From assembly GCF_016802725.1 (NCBI RefSeq), contig NC_052665.1, forward strand, positions 17,304,501 through 17,368,500: a stretch of 64,000 nucleotides of DNA, in the 5' to 3' direction. The translations under genes were made by a program, and so were the position numbers. Shown here in pieces: positions 48,201 to 60,900 of this stretch (its first letter is position 1; each line of letters opens with the position of its first letter). The notes beneath the pieces are model-generated. The model saw nothing but the letters and a program-made list of their open reading frames with translations, had not been told where the DNA came from and made no database searches. Source of the stretch: Solenopsis invicta. Lineage: Eukaryota; Arthropoda; Insecta; Hymenoptera; Formicidae.

Positions 48201-49245
48201 TTATTTAACAATTTTAATGTGCATCAAAATAATTGAATCTTGTTTTGCAGATATTAGCTTCACATAATTATTTATATATAAATTGAAAATGATTATAATA
48301 ATTGCTAGTAAGACAAGTGAATAAAAAAAATTTTTTTAACATCTTATTAATTTTCACTACTAAGAAATAAATTTGTTAAATGTTTAATTTGCACAAGTTC
48401 TTTAAGTACAGGTTCTAACAAAAGTACCTTCATTATTCTAACGTTAATATAATATAATATGCTCATATTACTGTCGCATAGCCTAAAATTATGATATTCC
48501 AGCTACATATTCGTGTTTCGCCGACGTTACAAATGAGTCACGGGACTTGCGCGTAAACTCCCAGAAACAATCTACTTGATGGGGAATTTAATGCGGCAGC
48601 TAATGCAGCCGCCCGATTTGTTTGAACTTTTCGAGGAGTACGTATCCCGAGAAGAGACTGCGCACAGCTTTGCGAATAGTTTGAGGTGCTGCAGGATATA
48701 TGCAGCGGAATGATATCCCTGGAGACGATTTCGTTACACCGTATCTACATCCAGCTGCAGTATAACTGGGGTGATGCGCCATCGTGGCGAGGACGAATTT
48801 GCGATTCATGTTCCCGCTGGGGTAACGGAGAATTCGAGCACGCCAATTCCCCGCGAAGTCATTCGGAAGGCTTCGCAACACCTATTGATTTGGAAATTAC
48901 TCGGAATCCTGTTCGCACGTTTCTGCATTTTAAAGCAACGTCTAACGATCATGTACGCCCTCCGAGCACCACCGATTTGTATGTAGTACCGAGTCAATTG
49001 TGTCCTGTTTCGCCGTATTAAACAAACACTTGATTGGCAAACTATTAAATAGAAACTAATGTAATCTTACATTAATAACGTTAATAGAAATTAATAAAAT
49101 CTTTTTAATATATAACTTTAATGATGAGTATGAGTAGTTTTAGTAAGTTTGTGTTAATTGGAAAGGCAAAAATTATAAATTTAAATTTACATTAAATATT
49201 ATATATTAATTAGTTATAAATACTTAAACAAAATTAATTTAAACT
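45210..49245. other. AT-rich non-coding DNA, CpG islands near 47.4-47.8 and 48.5-49.0 kb
   Basis: A (TTAAATTAAA)-type tandem stretch lies at 47249-47285. The two islands hold overlapping open frames on both strands (for example 48686-49021 plus and 48600-48881 minus) without recognisable domains. No gene is supported. Confidence 0.45.
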
Positions 49246-49249
49246 TTAA

Positions 49250-49465
49250 CCACACTAGCTAGAAGTGTCAAAACAAAGACAAAATTTTTTGTGGAAAAAT
49301 GGAAAAAAATAGAGCAGTTGGGTTTCATTATAAAAATTGTACTTCTCTATCTTTATTATTTAAATTTTAGAGAAGTAATTTAAGAAATATAGTAATTATA
49401 ATTTTATACTACAGTTCTGCCACGCAAAAATGTGTAAAGTACATTTGTACTCTACCAGTGTGTGG
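49250..49465. mobile_element. TTAA-flanked inverted-repeat element
   Basis: Left end CCACACTAGCTAGAAGTG, right end reverse-complemented CCACACACTGGTAGAGTAC, each with TTAA directly outside (49246-49249 and 49466-49469). A TTAA target is typical of piggyBac-type transposition; the CCACAC ends differ from the usual CCCT-like piggyBac start. The body is 216 bp and non-coding, with a small internal hairpin (ACTTCTCTA/TAGAGAAGT). Similarity of the ends also extends weakly outside the TTAA, so the boundaries are provisional. Confidence 0.5.
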
Positions 49466-49469
49466 TTAA

Positions 49470-52400
49470 AAGTTAAATATAATATATTAATTTAAATAAT
49501 AATACAAATATTCCGTATTGTAAAAAAATGTGATAAATTCTATAATTTGTGGTAATTTTAGAAAAATTTATGAAATAAAGTTACAGTGAAATAAACAAAA
49601 AACTGTTTGTATATACATATACGGAATTCTATATAAATATCCCATTGCATTACTTTATTTTCGATGCAATGTAATATTGTGCTATGTTTCATGCCACGCA
49701 AATAACTTGTTTACTTCTATGTGCTTTTTGTAAAACGATTTCATTGAAGTTGTTTTGTCTGCATTTCTTTTCCCCGCCCGCGCAAAATCCGAATTTACGA
49801 TTATAAATTTTGTCAATTCCTTCTTTTCGACATTTGTGTATTCAAAAACAAAGTGGAAGTCGCCTCAGAAGCCTTTTAATATTTTACTGCTGTTAGAACG
49901 ATCGTTAATATTTCTGGTACAGTTGGTTTAAAATCACTGACCTGAAAAGAATACCATCTTTCAACCACTCGCTCATGGTAATTTTATTAATTCCGCCATA
50001 AATGTTCCTGTGCTTTTTCGATGTCAAATGTTCTCTACATAAAAGCAAAAATTCGTACGTCAAGATAGCATTTGACTTTGATGTGTTAACAATAGTATTT
50101 TCTTTGACTATTTTGTTACTCGATATATCTATGGCCGTTGACTAGAATCGACATGTCTGTCGACAAATCTGTACTATGAATCCATCGTGAGATAAAATTT
50201 CTCTTCGACTGTTTCAAAACCCAAAAACAATTATAAACTCGTTGATTGGAATAAAAATTTCTCTGATAAATTACATTTCAATCGTGACAACTTCATTTTT
50301 CTATAATTTTAAATAAATACCGTTTATTTAAATTAAATTTTAATTTAAACGACTACTGCAATATAAAATTACGTATTAAATAAGAAAATTAAAAAAACTC
50401 AATACATAAGATAACTTAAATTGTTAATTATGAAATTAGTTTAAATCGTGAGATAAAAGAGTTCAACTATGATTTAGTAAGATATGCCTTCAAGTTCGTC
50501 GCGCGCACGAGTCTGAAGTAAATTATGTTCTATTTCGCGGTAACTCTATTTACGTTCCAACAATACTTTGCGTTACGCTAAGTGCGTTAAATTTCACGAG
50601 TATTTTCGTAATTTCTTGAATGGAAATTCACATAATTGCAGTTCATCTTCATGTAAGCCAATCTAACTTTATAGTAACATATATTTCTGTTACGCAGTCT
50701 CCATGATCCAAGTTAGTAGCTTTGTGGAACATTTAACTTTGAAATTGCAATATGCTCTAGTGCACATTGAATATTTTCGTCTCTCGTCGTCAATAGACAG
50801 CATATAAAGTACAATCAAATAATTTAAAAATCAAAATACCAAAGTATACAATTTTCCAATCTTTTAATCACATACTTTAATTCTGTTTTGCTACATTTCT
50901 TTAAACATATTTCTCTTTATTTGTTGGAAGAAATTATAGATACATTCTTTGATGAAAAATGTTGCGTACAAGTCTAAACTGTCGATCTTTGATCTTCCTA
51001 GAGTCATTTTAAAGCTTTCACCGCTTTAGAATTACCCGTGTAATGTACGAAATTGTACGAGTTTTTTCATAAAGATTTTATAACGGTGCAAAGATTGATG
51101 ATCTGGACTTGTGTGTAACTTTTTGTTTATCAAAAAACGTATTTAAAAATTTCTTTCTCCTTTATAGCTTCCAAATATATTAATCCGCTTAAGAATATCA
51201 TTCAAAGCGCAATTACCATTGACCCAACATTGCAATTACATGAATCTCACATAAAGAATAATAAACGAGATCAAGGTGGTTTTAATGCAAGTATCGACGG
51301 GCAAGATAGTTGAATGCACGTGTCGAGAGGAGATACCGGGTGCTCCTTTGTAGACGCAATCGAGCTGGGTAGCTGATTGAGGTGACCGCAATAGTCTGTG
51401 GCAGTGTTCAATTTGTCGGAGCAGGTAGTGAACATTCTCTTTGGCTACGTAAAATGTGTACAATCGCGGCTAAACCATATCGCAGGCAGGTCCTGAAACA
51501 ATCCTCGGCATAGTTCCCTAATCAGCATCCAGAATATCTACAACATTGGCTAATAATGCGGTTGCGGAAACGTTATACATATACAACAAATTAATATTCG
51601 TTTAATTGAAACAAATACTGGGTTTCTAGTAATAATAATATCTAATTCATAATTAAATGTTAATAAATGCTTAATAATGGAAATCCGTATTAAGTTGTTA
51701 TTTTCGCAAAATACAGGGATATATTATGGAATTACATTAGAAAAAAAAAGTATGAGAAAGAATTGGATAGAAAATCAATGATCGTTTATCAATGATCGGC
51801 GATTTATTAAGCGTATTTTCTTCAGAGTAATTTATGTTCCTTGAAATGTCCGTGAAGTCACGACAGATAAATAAGATTTTCAGTTGTTCTATTTCGCGCA
51901 CTCGGACAATCCTTGCGAGCTGTTACATTGCGGTGAAACATTTTTCTCTCTCTTTCTCATTTTCGTTTAGTTACGGCAGCGGTAGACGGCAGCTTGTTAA
52001 AACCCCAAGTATTTGCTCCGAACTGCTCGAAAATTCCAGTGGAGGACTCGATGCCCAAGAAAAACAGAGTACGTTGGAACGGATCCAGATAATGGCGCAC
52101 CGCGAGATTTGACAGTCATCGGGAAAAACGAAGCGCCATTACTTTTTGACGCAGAATAAAAATTCTTCCGGATTTGACTCACAATTACACTCCACGAAGC
52201 AGAATGAAACCGTTATTTAACTCCTTGTCCCGCGCATTTATGTTTCCTGTCAGATTTTCACATTATTTTTTCTATAAAATTAACAAGTTTCAAGCACAAC
52301 AGCATAATTTTCAAAATACGCTGATAAAAAAACAACTTTAAATACAAAACAGAATACTATTGCTGCTATAAAATATAAAAATTTTATAGTCTCGTATAAT

Positions 52401-55400
52401 TCCGCAATCCGACACCGCAGTTAAACTAACGACAGTGTTAGAAGATGAGGATACGGCTGTGATCGCGTGCAACTATGGTCCCATTAGCCTACAGAATCGA
52501 GAGCGAACGCTTGGAGAACGGCCGACAATGAAAAGTTTCAACGAGACGTTAAATTATGCAAGGGAATACGGTGAAGTAATGACCGCGTGGATTAACCTCG
52601 ACCTTAGATAGAGCTTTGGACGGTGGTTTTTGAAAGGGGCGAGGTTAAACGATAAGATCCAATTATCGAGAAACAGTTTATCTCGCGGACAAACGAAAGG
52701 ATAAGCCAGCGAGAAACTCAGAGCTCACTTTTCTCCACGGAATGGATCGGGACTCCAAAAACGTCCGATATATGCCGCGGAAGAAGAAAAGCCGATTGTT
52801 AACTCCGTTGATATATGACCGATTTAGAAAATCACCGAGCTAGCCAGATAAAAATAATTATCAGATTGCCATCGATAAATAGGTTGTATCTCGTAACAGC
52901 TTCGTAAAAAATTAAAGAAGATATTTTTATATAAACACATATTTTATTTATATAATATATAGACATATATGAATATTATTTCCAGTAAAATGTATTCTAG
53001 TAATGTATATTGAAAAAAAAAAATAGGAAAAATATTCTATCATAATATAAAATCATTCAGTATAATCTGTTTCGATATTATAAGATACTTATTGATTAAT
53101 CTCTCCAACACTGGTTTGAAAATCGTCTTCCGCTTTATACCGTGGTATAAAGTTACCTTTCGTGATACAACGTTATATATTATTTCGTTGTTCCTACCGC
53201 TTCTCCTTCCTACACTTTCCTGATACAAGAATCGATATCCATGTATTGCCGTACGTTTCGAGGATATATCGAAGTTCATCTTCGGGTCTCCCATGGGACA
53301 CAGGAATGCAGCTCCCATGCAGCACGGGAGGTAAGCATCTTTCGTGTAAGACGCCGCTCGTAATCAGGATAAGAACGCGGTTTGAACACGGGAAACTCCA
53401 AAGCCGATGTCTTACGTGACGAGGCTGATAATGTACAAAGCGGGCAAACGAGACCGGAAATTTCGTACGCGACGTAGTAAAAATGCTCGCAATATAGCAA
53501 ACTAAGCGTTATATCAGGGACAGTTTCTTATCTTGTATGTCAAGAAGTCACGAGGATCGTTGCATGCACTCACTCGTTGCATATATGCGCGATATTTGTC
53601 TTTTGGATATTTCTCTTGACATACGGACACGGTGTAAAACAAGACTTCTCCCAAGAGAATTGCTTCTTATTTTCTGTATTTTCTAAAAGTTTTTATATTC
53701 TTTATATTTCATAAATTTGTATGCCTCTGTTTCCTGTTGAAAACAAATTTTTTTCTTTTTTATAATATATCTCTTCTTATAATCTTATAATTTGAAATAC
53801 AATGCTAAAAATCATAACTAAAAAATATATTAAAAAATTATAAATACCAATTAACAAAAGCTCAACAACAAAATTTTATTTGTAATTATATTACCATTTT
53901 AGATATAGAATTTAAGTTTACTATACAAATTTGAATAGCAAATTTTTCACATTAAAAAACTTCAATTTATGCATTAATTACAAAGCATTGACATATTTAT
54001 TAAAATTTTCTGGATTTTTGGGAAATATATTTCGGACATAAAAGTTTTAAATACATTTAATATAAAATAAATTCTGTTGACGAATACGATTTCATACATA
54101 CTGCATATTGTAACATGAGAAAAGTAATTATAGTACATATCAATGTGTATTACTAAAGATCTTTTTGTTCGTGTTTTCAAAAGCGTATTAAATTTTTCGA
54201 ATTTGTGCTGGTTTGTAATTTTTTTAAACTGGTTTTGACAAAATCAATTTCCTATTCAGTTTTCAGTAATAAATCGGTTACAACAATCTACGTTTTTATA
54301 AGAGAGTTGACGACTTTAATTGGTATATGACGAGTAAAAACATAACAAAACATTTTGGATTCAATTTGCATTGTAGCGTTAATTATTTATACATACATTG
54401 CATTTATATGATATATATCTGAAGAGATCCTCGAAAAATGTTTCAAGTTTTGTAAAAATGTTTTTGTGAAAAACAAAATATCATAAGTGAGGCGTAATAC
54501 TAATATTTAAAAGTTATATAATAAAATGTCATTTAATATATAAAATAAATACTTTATTAAATATTTTGCTAAACAAACACCATGTTTTACTATGTTGTGT
54601 AATATATTTGCAAACGTTCGTAATATTCTTTTAAAAATGTCTTTCTCTCTTTCTCTTTTTATCTCTTTGTTCAGTACAATATGAGCAGAAAAATTTCTTA
54701 TCATTTATAATGTTGCTCAACCATCTTCCAGTAGGCATTTTTTAATGCCACATCGTCCGTGAAAAAAGCTTCTCAAGAATTTATCATACTAAATTTGTAA
54801 GTTACTACAATATATGCAAATAGTTTAGCTTGTCAACAACGTCCAATTAATTAAATAACGCAGTTTGTATGCCGTTATTATGCAACTTGCGGACATTCTG
54901 AGCAATGAACGCCCTTTGTCTTCACGAATCTTGTTAAATACACATGCACTCTTCTGCAGCAATTTTTAATTGCGATATGAAACTGCATAATGAGGTCTAG
55001 CGCGTTAATTCGTTTTGCGTCGGGCAAATTTCAAACAAAATTCAAGCTTGTGTCTACTTCAAAAATAGAAAAATCTTATATGTTTATAATATTAACTCGA
55101 AAAATCTTATATATTTATAATATTAAAATTTGTTTTTCGCAATAATAAACATTTATACAACTATACATTATGTACAAAGTGTCCTAAATTCATCTTTATT
55201 TACATATCATTCATTCATTATTTATCCGTATTTGTTTTGGGGGATTTGAGGATTTGAAAGCTTTTTATTAATATAAAAATGTATTATCAAATTCTGTAAA
55301 TGTTAAATAATTTTTTCGTGAAAATGATAATGTAAACCTGTATTATAAATATTATCTGATAAAAATTGTGTTTTTTCCGAAATAAATAAAATTTATTTAA

Positions 55401-55449
55401 ATACATTTGAATAAGTTTAAATACATTTTGCAAGAGCTATTTAATATAA
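49470..55449 (+). other. Presumed intron 5' of the receptor exon: AT spacer with CpG islands
   Basis: Sequence immediately upstream of the receptor exon must be intron on the plus strand if the exon is internal. It holds GC-richer islands at roughly 51.3-51.6, 51.8-52.2, 52.4-52.8 and 53.2-53.6 kb, separated by AT-rich DNA, plus a short tandem duplication at 55.07-55.13 kb. A consensus-like donor (GGGAG|GTAAGC) lies at 53331 after a short CpG-rich stretch, but no matching coding frame is recognisable. How far the intron extends to the left is unknown. Confidence 0.45.
55068..55126. repeat. Short tandem duplication, period 31
   Basis: A unit of 28 bases starting GAAAAATCTTATAT occurs at 55068-55095 and again at 55099-55126, with one difference (G/A). 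It lies about 350 bp upstream of the receptor exon. Confidence 0.85.
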
Positions 55450-55474
55450 TACTAACATTTAATTATTGTTACAG
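55450..55474 (+). promoter_or_regulatory. Branch point and 3' splice site of the receptor exon
   Basis: TACTAAC at 55450-55456 is the canonical branch-point heptamer. The branch adenine is about 20 nt before the exon, followed by a short T-rich tract and TTACAG. The spacing is ideal, and this is the main non-coding evidence that the exon is real and used. Confidence 0.85.
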
Positions 55475-55519
55475 GACGAGAAGAACCAGTTGCTCATCAC
55501 AAATCTCTGGCTCAAACTG
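55475..55519 (+). CDS. Internal 45-nt exon of a nicotinic acetylcholine receptor alpha (alpha7-like) subunit
   Basis: Seen: an open 15-codon segment reading DEKNQLLITNLWLKL in phase 0 on both sides, preceded by a perfect TACTAAC branch point (55450-55456) and a TTGTTACAG acceptor, and followed at once by a consensus GTAAGT donor. Known of the family: nicotinic receptor subunits of the cys-loop ligand-gated ion channel family share a 45-nt third exon at this place in the extracellular ligand-binding domain. The tryptophan at exon residue 12 corresponds to the conserved loop D tryptophan on the complementary face of the acetylcholine site. The DEKNQLL...LWLKL pattern fits the insect alpha5/alpha6/alpha7 group better than the alpha1-4 group, where this stretch usually ends WVEQ. 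The protein would be a pentameric cation channel subunit at cholinergic synapses. Inferred: the subunit number cannot be fixed from 15 residues, so no symbol is given. The preceding and following exons were looked for and not found in the window. No second copy of this exon, as in alpha6-type 3a/3b alternative splicing, was seen nearby. Confidence 0.9.
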
Positions 55520-56210
55520 GTAAGTCTCTGATCTTTCCGAAGCTTTCGATTCGAGGAAAATAAAACGAGTTGCAACGTCTCTCCAATTGATAGCTGCCAC
55601 GTACATACACGAACGGAATTCGTGGGAGATACCTCAGTCATTTTTTAAAGGATCTTTACTGTTCAAGTTAATTGAGCGACTAGTCCTGATAGATTTGTTG
55701 TTGTTTCGGAGTAATCTAATTTATCGTGTTACACATCACCCGGTTTTATTCGACCGTTCCAAAAATTATTCTCGTAGAATTATAGTCCGGTCATGTAAAT
55801 CGGGTTCTGATGTAAAAAGATATAAAAAAAATATCGTCATAAACTACATGACATACTCTAGTTACGTACGATGACACTTTATCATATACTCCGTGTTTAT
55901 TTCGTTCTTATAAAATCGTTATGACATATGATTATAATGTTCCCCTCTTTTTTTTTTTAATCAACAGTTTTCGCGTGTAGCTTGATATTTCGCGCATGAA
56001 AGTATTGTTTGCAATTTAATCATTTGTGATTATCAATGTATTTCAAGATGTGCAATAGAAAAGAGTCGGAGTAACCAGGTAGCGTAACGAGGTCGAATCG
56101 GATTTTTATCGGGACCCGAACTATTAATAGAGAACGCCGCAACAGGTTACTCCCAGAGCATGGGAAGCGAGGGTGCGTCCTTATTAGGACTGCGACAGTG
56201 TTTTCTTTAA

Positions 56211-56229
56211 GAGAGAGAGAGAGAGAGAG
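56211..56229. repeat. (GA)n microsatellite, 19 bp
   Basis: Uninterrupted GA run. Confidence 0.9.
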
Positions 56230-57951
56230 CTCGGTTTTCGATCCACTCGCTTTCGACGTACGAAAGCGCTCGCCGTTGTTTATTTTTCTCGGCTTAATGG
56301 GACGGCTTATGCAAGCTCAATCCCGCACGGACTCATGCGAGCTTTGCAATGACCTAAATTCGAACACTGACGATTCTACCGACGATCGTTTTCAGCTGAT
56401 TGACGGATTGCACCGCATCGGACATGCGGAGCCCTTCAGCGCTCCTGACAACTCCACAGTGACATCGATGGCGAAGGTCGTGATCGTTACGCTATTGATT
56501 GGTCCTAATCTCGCTGAGCGCGACCTTAATCTTTCGTTATTGTGAATTAATATTTCGGATTTTCTCGTCAACAAATCTTCTATTAAATTTATTATTTACA
56601 ATTTTTAAAATAAAAAAGCCGAGCGCAAAACAAAGATGTAAAATCTAAGTTAGATTTAAGATTGATTCGCTATTGCAATCACAAGACTAGTTTTGACCTT
56701 ATTTGATCTTTTTCAATCGCTTTATAACAATTTTACTGTATTTTAACTATTCTGACTATGACTTTCAACTATTACTACGTTAGCATTATTGTTTAACCTC
56801 GCTTTATCGTCTCAACTATTAACAACCTAATTGTAATAACATTGTTTGTTAATTGTGTGACAAACTACCAGAGCGGTTTGATCGATTATTCAACAATTAT
56901 TGTATTTCTAATGGCAAGATATTATTAATCATTATATTACGTATTACCAGAACGGACGTACGGTTAATTCAACAATGTATTTCTAACAAGATTTTAAAAT
57001 TATATAATGACACAAAGATAATAGCACCAGTCGTTCATTTGCACACAAAGAGATCTTAACTGTGGACATCGTTGCATGAGCTACGCTGAATTTCAATGTT
57101 TAAACAATTTGTGCATTGTTATGACGTTATAACGTAAGATGACTCTCAATTAAGTTGCTAATAATTAACATGATAAAACGCGGTTAAACAATAACGTTGA
57201 CGTAGTAATAGTTGGAAGTTATTAAAATTATTATAAAGCGATTAAAAAAAGACCAAGTAAGGTCGAAGCTAGTCTCGTGATTGTGATAATGAATAAATCT
57301 CAAACTAAGATTAGATTAATTATTTACATCTTTTTTGGTGCTCATTCTTGGCCTTTTTATTTAAATTTTTATAATTGCATTACAATAACGAGCAAGATAT
57401 TAATATTTTTTGTGTATTATTATCTCAGTACACGTTATTATTGTTGCAAAATGAACTCCTTAATCTTAACACATCACGTGTTCGTCATTTCTAGTAAAAA
57501 TTTATATAACATGTCTTAACATAATTGTTATAGTTCCGTTTTCATATTCTTTTGCAGTATTATTTCACTGAGGCATCCGATAAGAAATGATAAGTGTAAT
57601 ATTTGCAATTTCGAGGCTACTATCGTGTCGAGGATATAGAAACGTCAGCTTTCTTCTGCCTCTATTTAATCTTTCCTTCGTGTCCTGTGACGGTCAATGC
57701 ATACGGAAGTAACACGCAGCTGCATACGACTCAAAATGCCGATACGTTTGCAAATATAAATCATGTAGATATTCAAAGAACATTCGACATCCGTGAGTAT
57801 CGATATGATGTTGTATATTTCTTGGTCGCTATCAGATGCACTTGTGTGCGAATGCAAGAAGAGAGCCAAAATTAAATCTATCTTCTAGGAAAGAACGACG
57901 TGCGCTTTACTTTTCCACATTCAAAATGCATAGATTGCATCTGCAATATCA

Positions 57952-57971
57952 AGAGAGAGAGAGAGAGAGAG
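57952..57971. repeat. (AG)10 microsatellite
   Basis: Uninterrupted AG run. Confidence 0.9.
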
Positions 57972-60900
57972 GTAGCTGAACGCGCTTTATCTAGATCGGA
58001 AATAATAGAGGTCTATGAGAAAACGCTTCGTATTTTTTAAAAAACATAATAACTTTTCCTTTGGCATCAGCTTCGGAATAACGGGGATGCAAAGATCTCG
58101 AAATTTACCTGTCAACGTTAATTCGTTAATAATTTGTACGACATTGTATCCTAACGCAGTCCGCATAAATGTGTTGTAAACACATTCGACGCCCACAATT
58201 ACGGCCGTCAGAAATTATTAACTTAAACCGTGCGAATAGTTTATTAAATCATGCGCAGCATGCAATATTCCAATTCTGGACCAAAAGGTTAAAGTGTCAC
58301 GTGGTGCATGCGGTACTATTTACCTTTTTACTCGCATCTAAATTGGAAAAATATAAGACTGCGATTGTAAAAGATTCGTGTTTGTACATCAGATGCGATT
58401 ATCTCTTCCATACGTTCGCCCTCAAAGCATTTTTGATCCACGTTTTCAGTCCGATGGATCGATGTTTTACTAATATTTGAATTACAAACTGGATGATGAA
58501 TCAATTTGATTCGTGGCCAGTACTTTACATTGGTATGTTGCAAATAAAACTCACACGCTACTTTTGTATAATACCAATAACATAAATTCAATTTATCTTC
58601 CCATCTAATGTTTTCTATATGAATATTATTGTAACTTGGAACCATTTTCACTCTATTATTAGTAATTTAATAGTATGTTATTGCTCATAATTGCCGGCAG
58701 ATAATTGCAAAATATCCAGATATTACAAAATTGGAGCATATATTATATATTTCCGCGGTTGCATTATCTGTTTTTACACTGCCTCTCGTACCGAACTGTC
58801 GATGTATATATCTTCACATCAAACGCACGTCACTTTGTCATTCTGTCTTACTGACTGAGCGACGGGATGATCGATGGTAAAAATTTATGTAAAAACGGAA
58901 AAACGCGGAGAAACCCGGCGCGACGAGACGGCGCTGTCGAGTTTCGTAACTTCGGTCTCAGCGTCTCTCCCACGCGCAAGGGACCCGGGAAGAAAATGCA
59001 TTTACATAATTTTCACCGTGGCTGTTGGAACAGAAAATGCAACTAGCGTAACGATAAGACGGACCATCAGTAAGAGCACGCGTGAAGTACGTATTGCGAG
59101 CGCAACACGTACAAGCTGCATCGTAATCTGCACGCTCGCGCACGGCTATCCCGAGGCGTCTGGCAATTTCTTCCAATGGATGGGTGATAGTTGCGCGCTA
59201 GACCGGCGGAATGGCTGCCCAGGGATTCCATGGACTATCGGATAATGGAGATACCGTGTTCGGATCATTTAGGTATCCTCCTTTGTGGACGATATAGTGT
59301 ATTAGGGAAACCGAGCACCCGCTACACGATAACCGTTGGCGCACTACGTGAAATCTTTCGCAGATCCTAAAGAGAAGCCTCCTCATGTGCACTGAATTGC
59401 ATCCAAGTTACTTTAACGATTGGTTACGATTGCTGACGCGTCGTTTCTCCGAGTCTCTCGTGTCTCTTCGATTGACGCGCGCATTTTTTAATGCCCGTTT
59501 GATGTTTATATTACCATGTTTATACAAGCAATTCTTTACACACGTGTCAGACAGGCTTCGCGAGTTCCATTACTGCTGTGAAGACGATAAATCACACGAG
59601 GTGAAAATAATGTATAGTTGCGCATAGGGTTCCCAGGCGGTAGTGTGTGCTTTACTACGTGCTAAGAGTGGAAACCAGTGCAACTTGGGCGACATAAAAT
59701 ATAAAACTCCGCGCCAAGAACGATGTATTACATGTAGGGGCATCAGTATACGAATCACATCTGAAGCGTGACTAATGCGACTTCTCGATGTTAGTACACG
59801 TGTAAAAAAAAAAAAAGAGAAGAAAAACGATCATATTTAACTTCCATCAAAAAACAACCGTAATTCAGAAATTAACATCTGAAACGAGCAGCTTTAATTT
59901 GAATTCATGCCGTACATTTGCTGAGTATTTTAATACGCCATTGGCAATAACTTCGAAAGATTCTCCTAACTCTAAGAGATTTATTGCTTTTGATCTCTTT
60001 AACGTTGTGTCGTAAGATAATCTTTCGTCATCGATAGAACGATTTTAAAACGACAAATCTAGCATCTATTCAAAGCAGACAAATTTCCACTTCGCGTGAG
60101 AAAATCGACAGTCGTGGCGAGGAAGTTTTCTACACCGATGTAACTCTTTGGACGACTCTAGGAAAAAGAGCATTCGAGCAAGGAGAACACTAGCGAGGAC
60201 ACTAGCGAGTCTCTGTAAGCTTTAATGGGCCAACCGGTATTATGAGCAAAGTCGGAATCTCTCTCCTCCCATTCGTAGCGAGAGCGATTTCTTTTTTCCT
60301 TTTCCGCCTCGTGTACCGCATCTTTTCATCCTCCATCTTCCGCACCCGACAGTCCCTCCACTTCGTACATGCACTTAGGCGAGTTCATTCACTCGACACA
60401 ACCCGCTTGGGAACCGCGAATGTGGAAAGAAATAAATTCACACATATGTAAATCGCGGAGACACGCAAAAGTTCGGACGACTCTATAAGTCGAGTTTTAT
60501 TTTCGAATTAATCGCGGAAACAATATTATACTCTTTTCGATTCTCTTTGTTTCAAACGAAAGCAGATTCCATCAAAATGGCGGTATATGTTTGGCTTAGC
60601 TTTGTAAGCGGACTCGATATCCCTATATTTGCTTTTTGTATCAAATATTTGAAATTGGAAAATTGGAATTGAAATTGAAAAAAAAATGTCTTTGCCCAAC
60701 GATGTGCACCTTTGTGCATTTTCATCTTCAATTGTAGAACCAAATAATTTTTAAATTTTATCTAAAACTTTCTGGCAAATGATTGCAAAAAGAACAGGGC
60801 GGAGGCAACAGCTTGCATTTCGCGCATTTCGTTTGCAACTGATCTTTTTAGGCCCAAAACTTTTAACGACGAATTTCAAATAGAGATTAAAAAGATACAC

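Noticed and set aside
48600..49021. Plus 111-codon and minus 93-codon frames
   Set aside because: Both strands open across the same stretch; no family recognised.
53162..53500. CpG-rich patch with a donor GGGAG|GTAAGC, considered as a 5' exon of the receptor gene
   Set aside because: Peptides on either side do not resemble a receptor signal peptide or N-terminal domain; kept only as a note in the intron entry.
51290..59320. Shared CTCCTTTGT.GACG word at 51.35 and 59.28 kb
   Set aside because: Similarity stops after about 14 bases; chance is likely.
58874..59392. Plus frame of 123 codons and minus frames of 72 and 64 codons, one ending DSPWNPWAAIPPV
   Set aside because: Mutually overlapping frames in a CpG island without good acceptor or donor; no family recognised.
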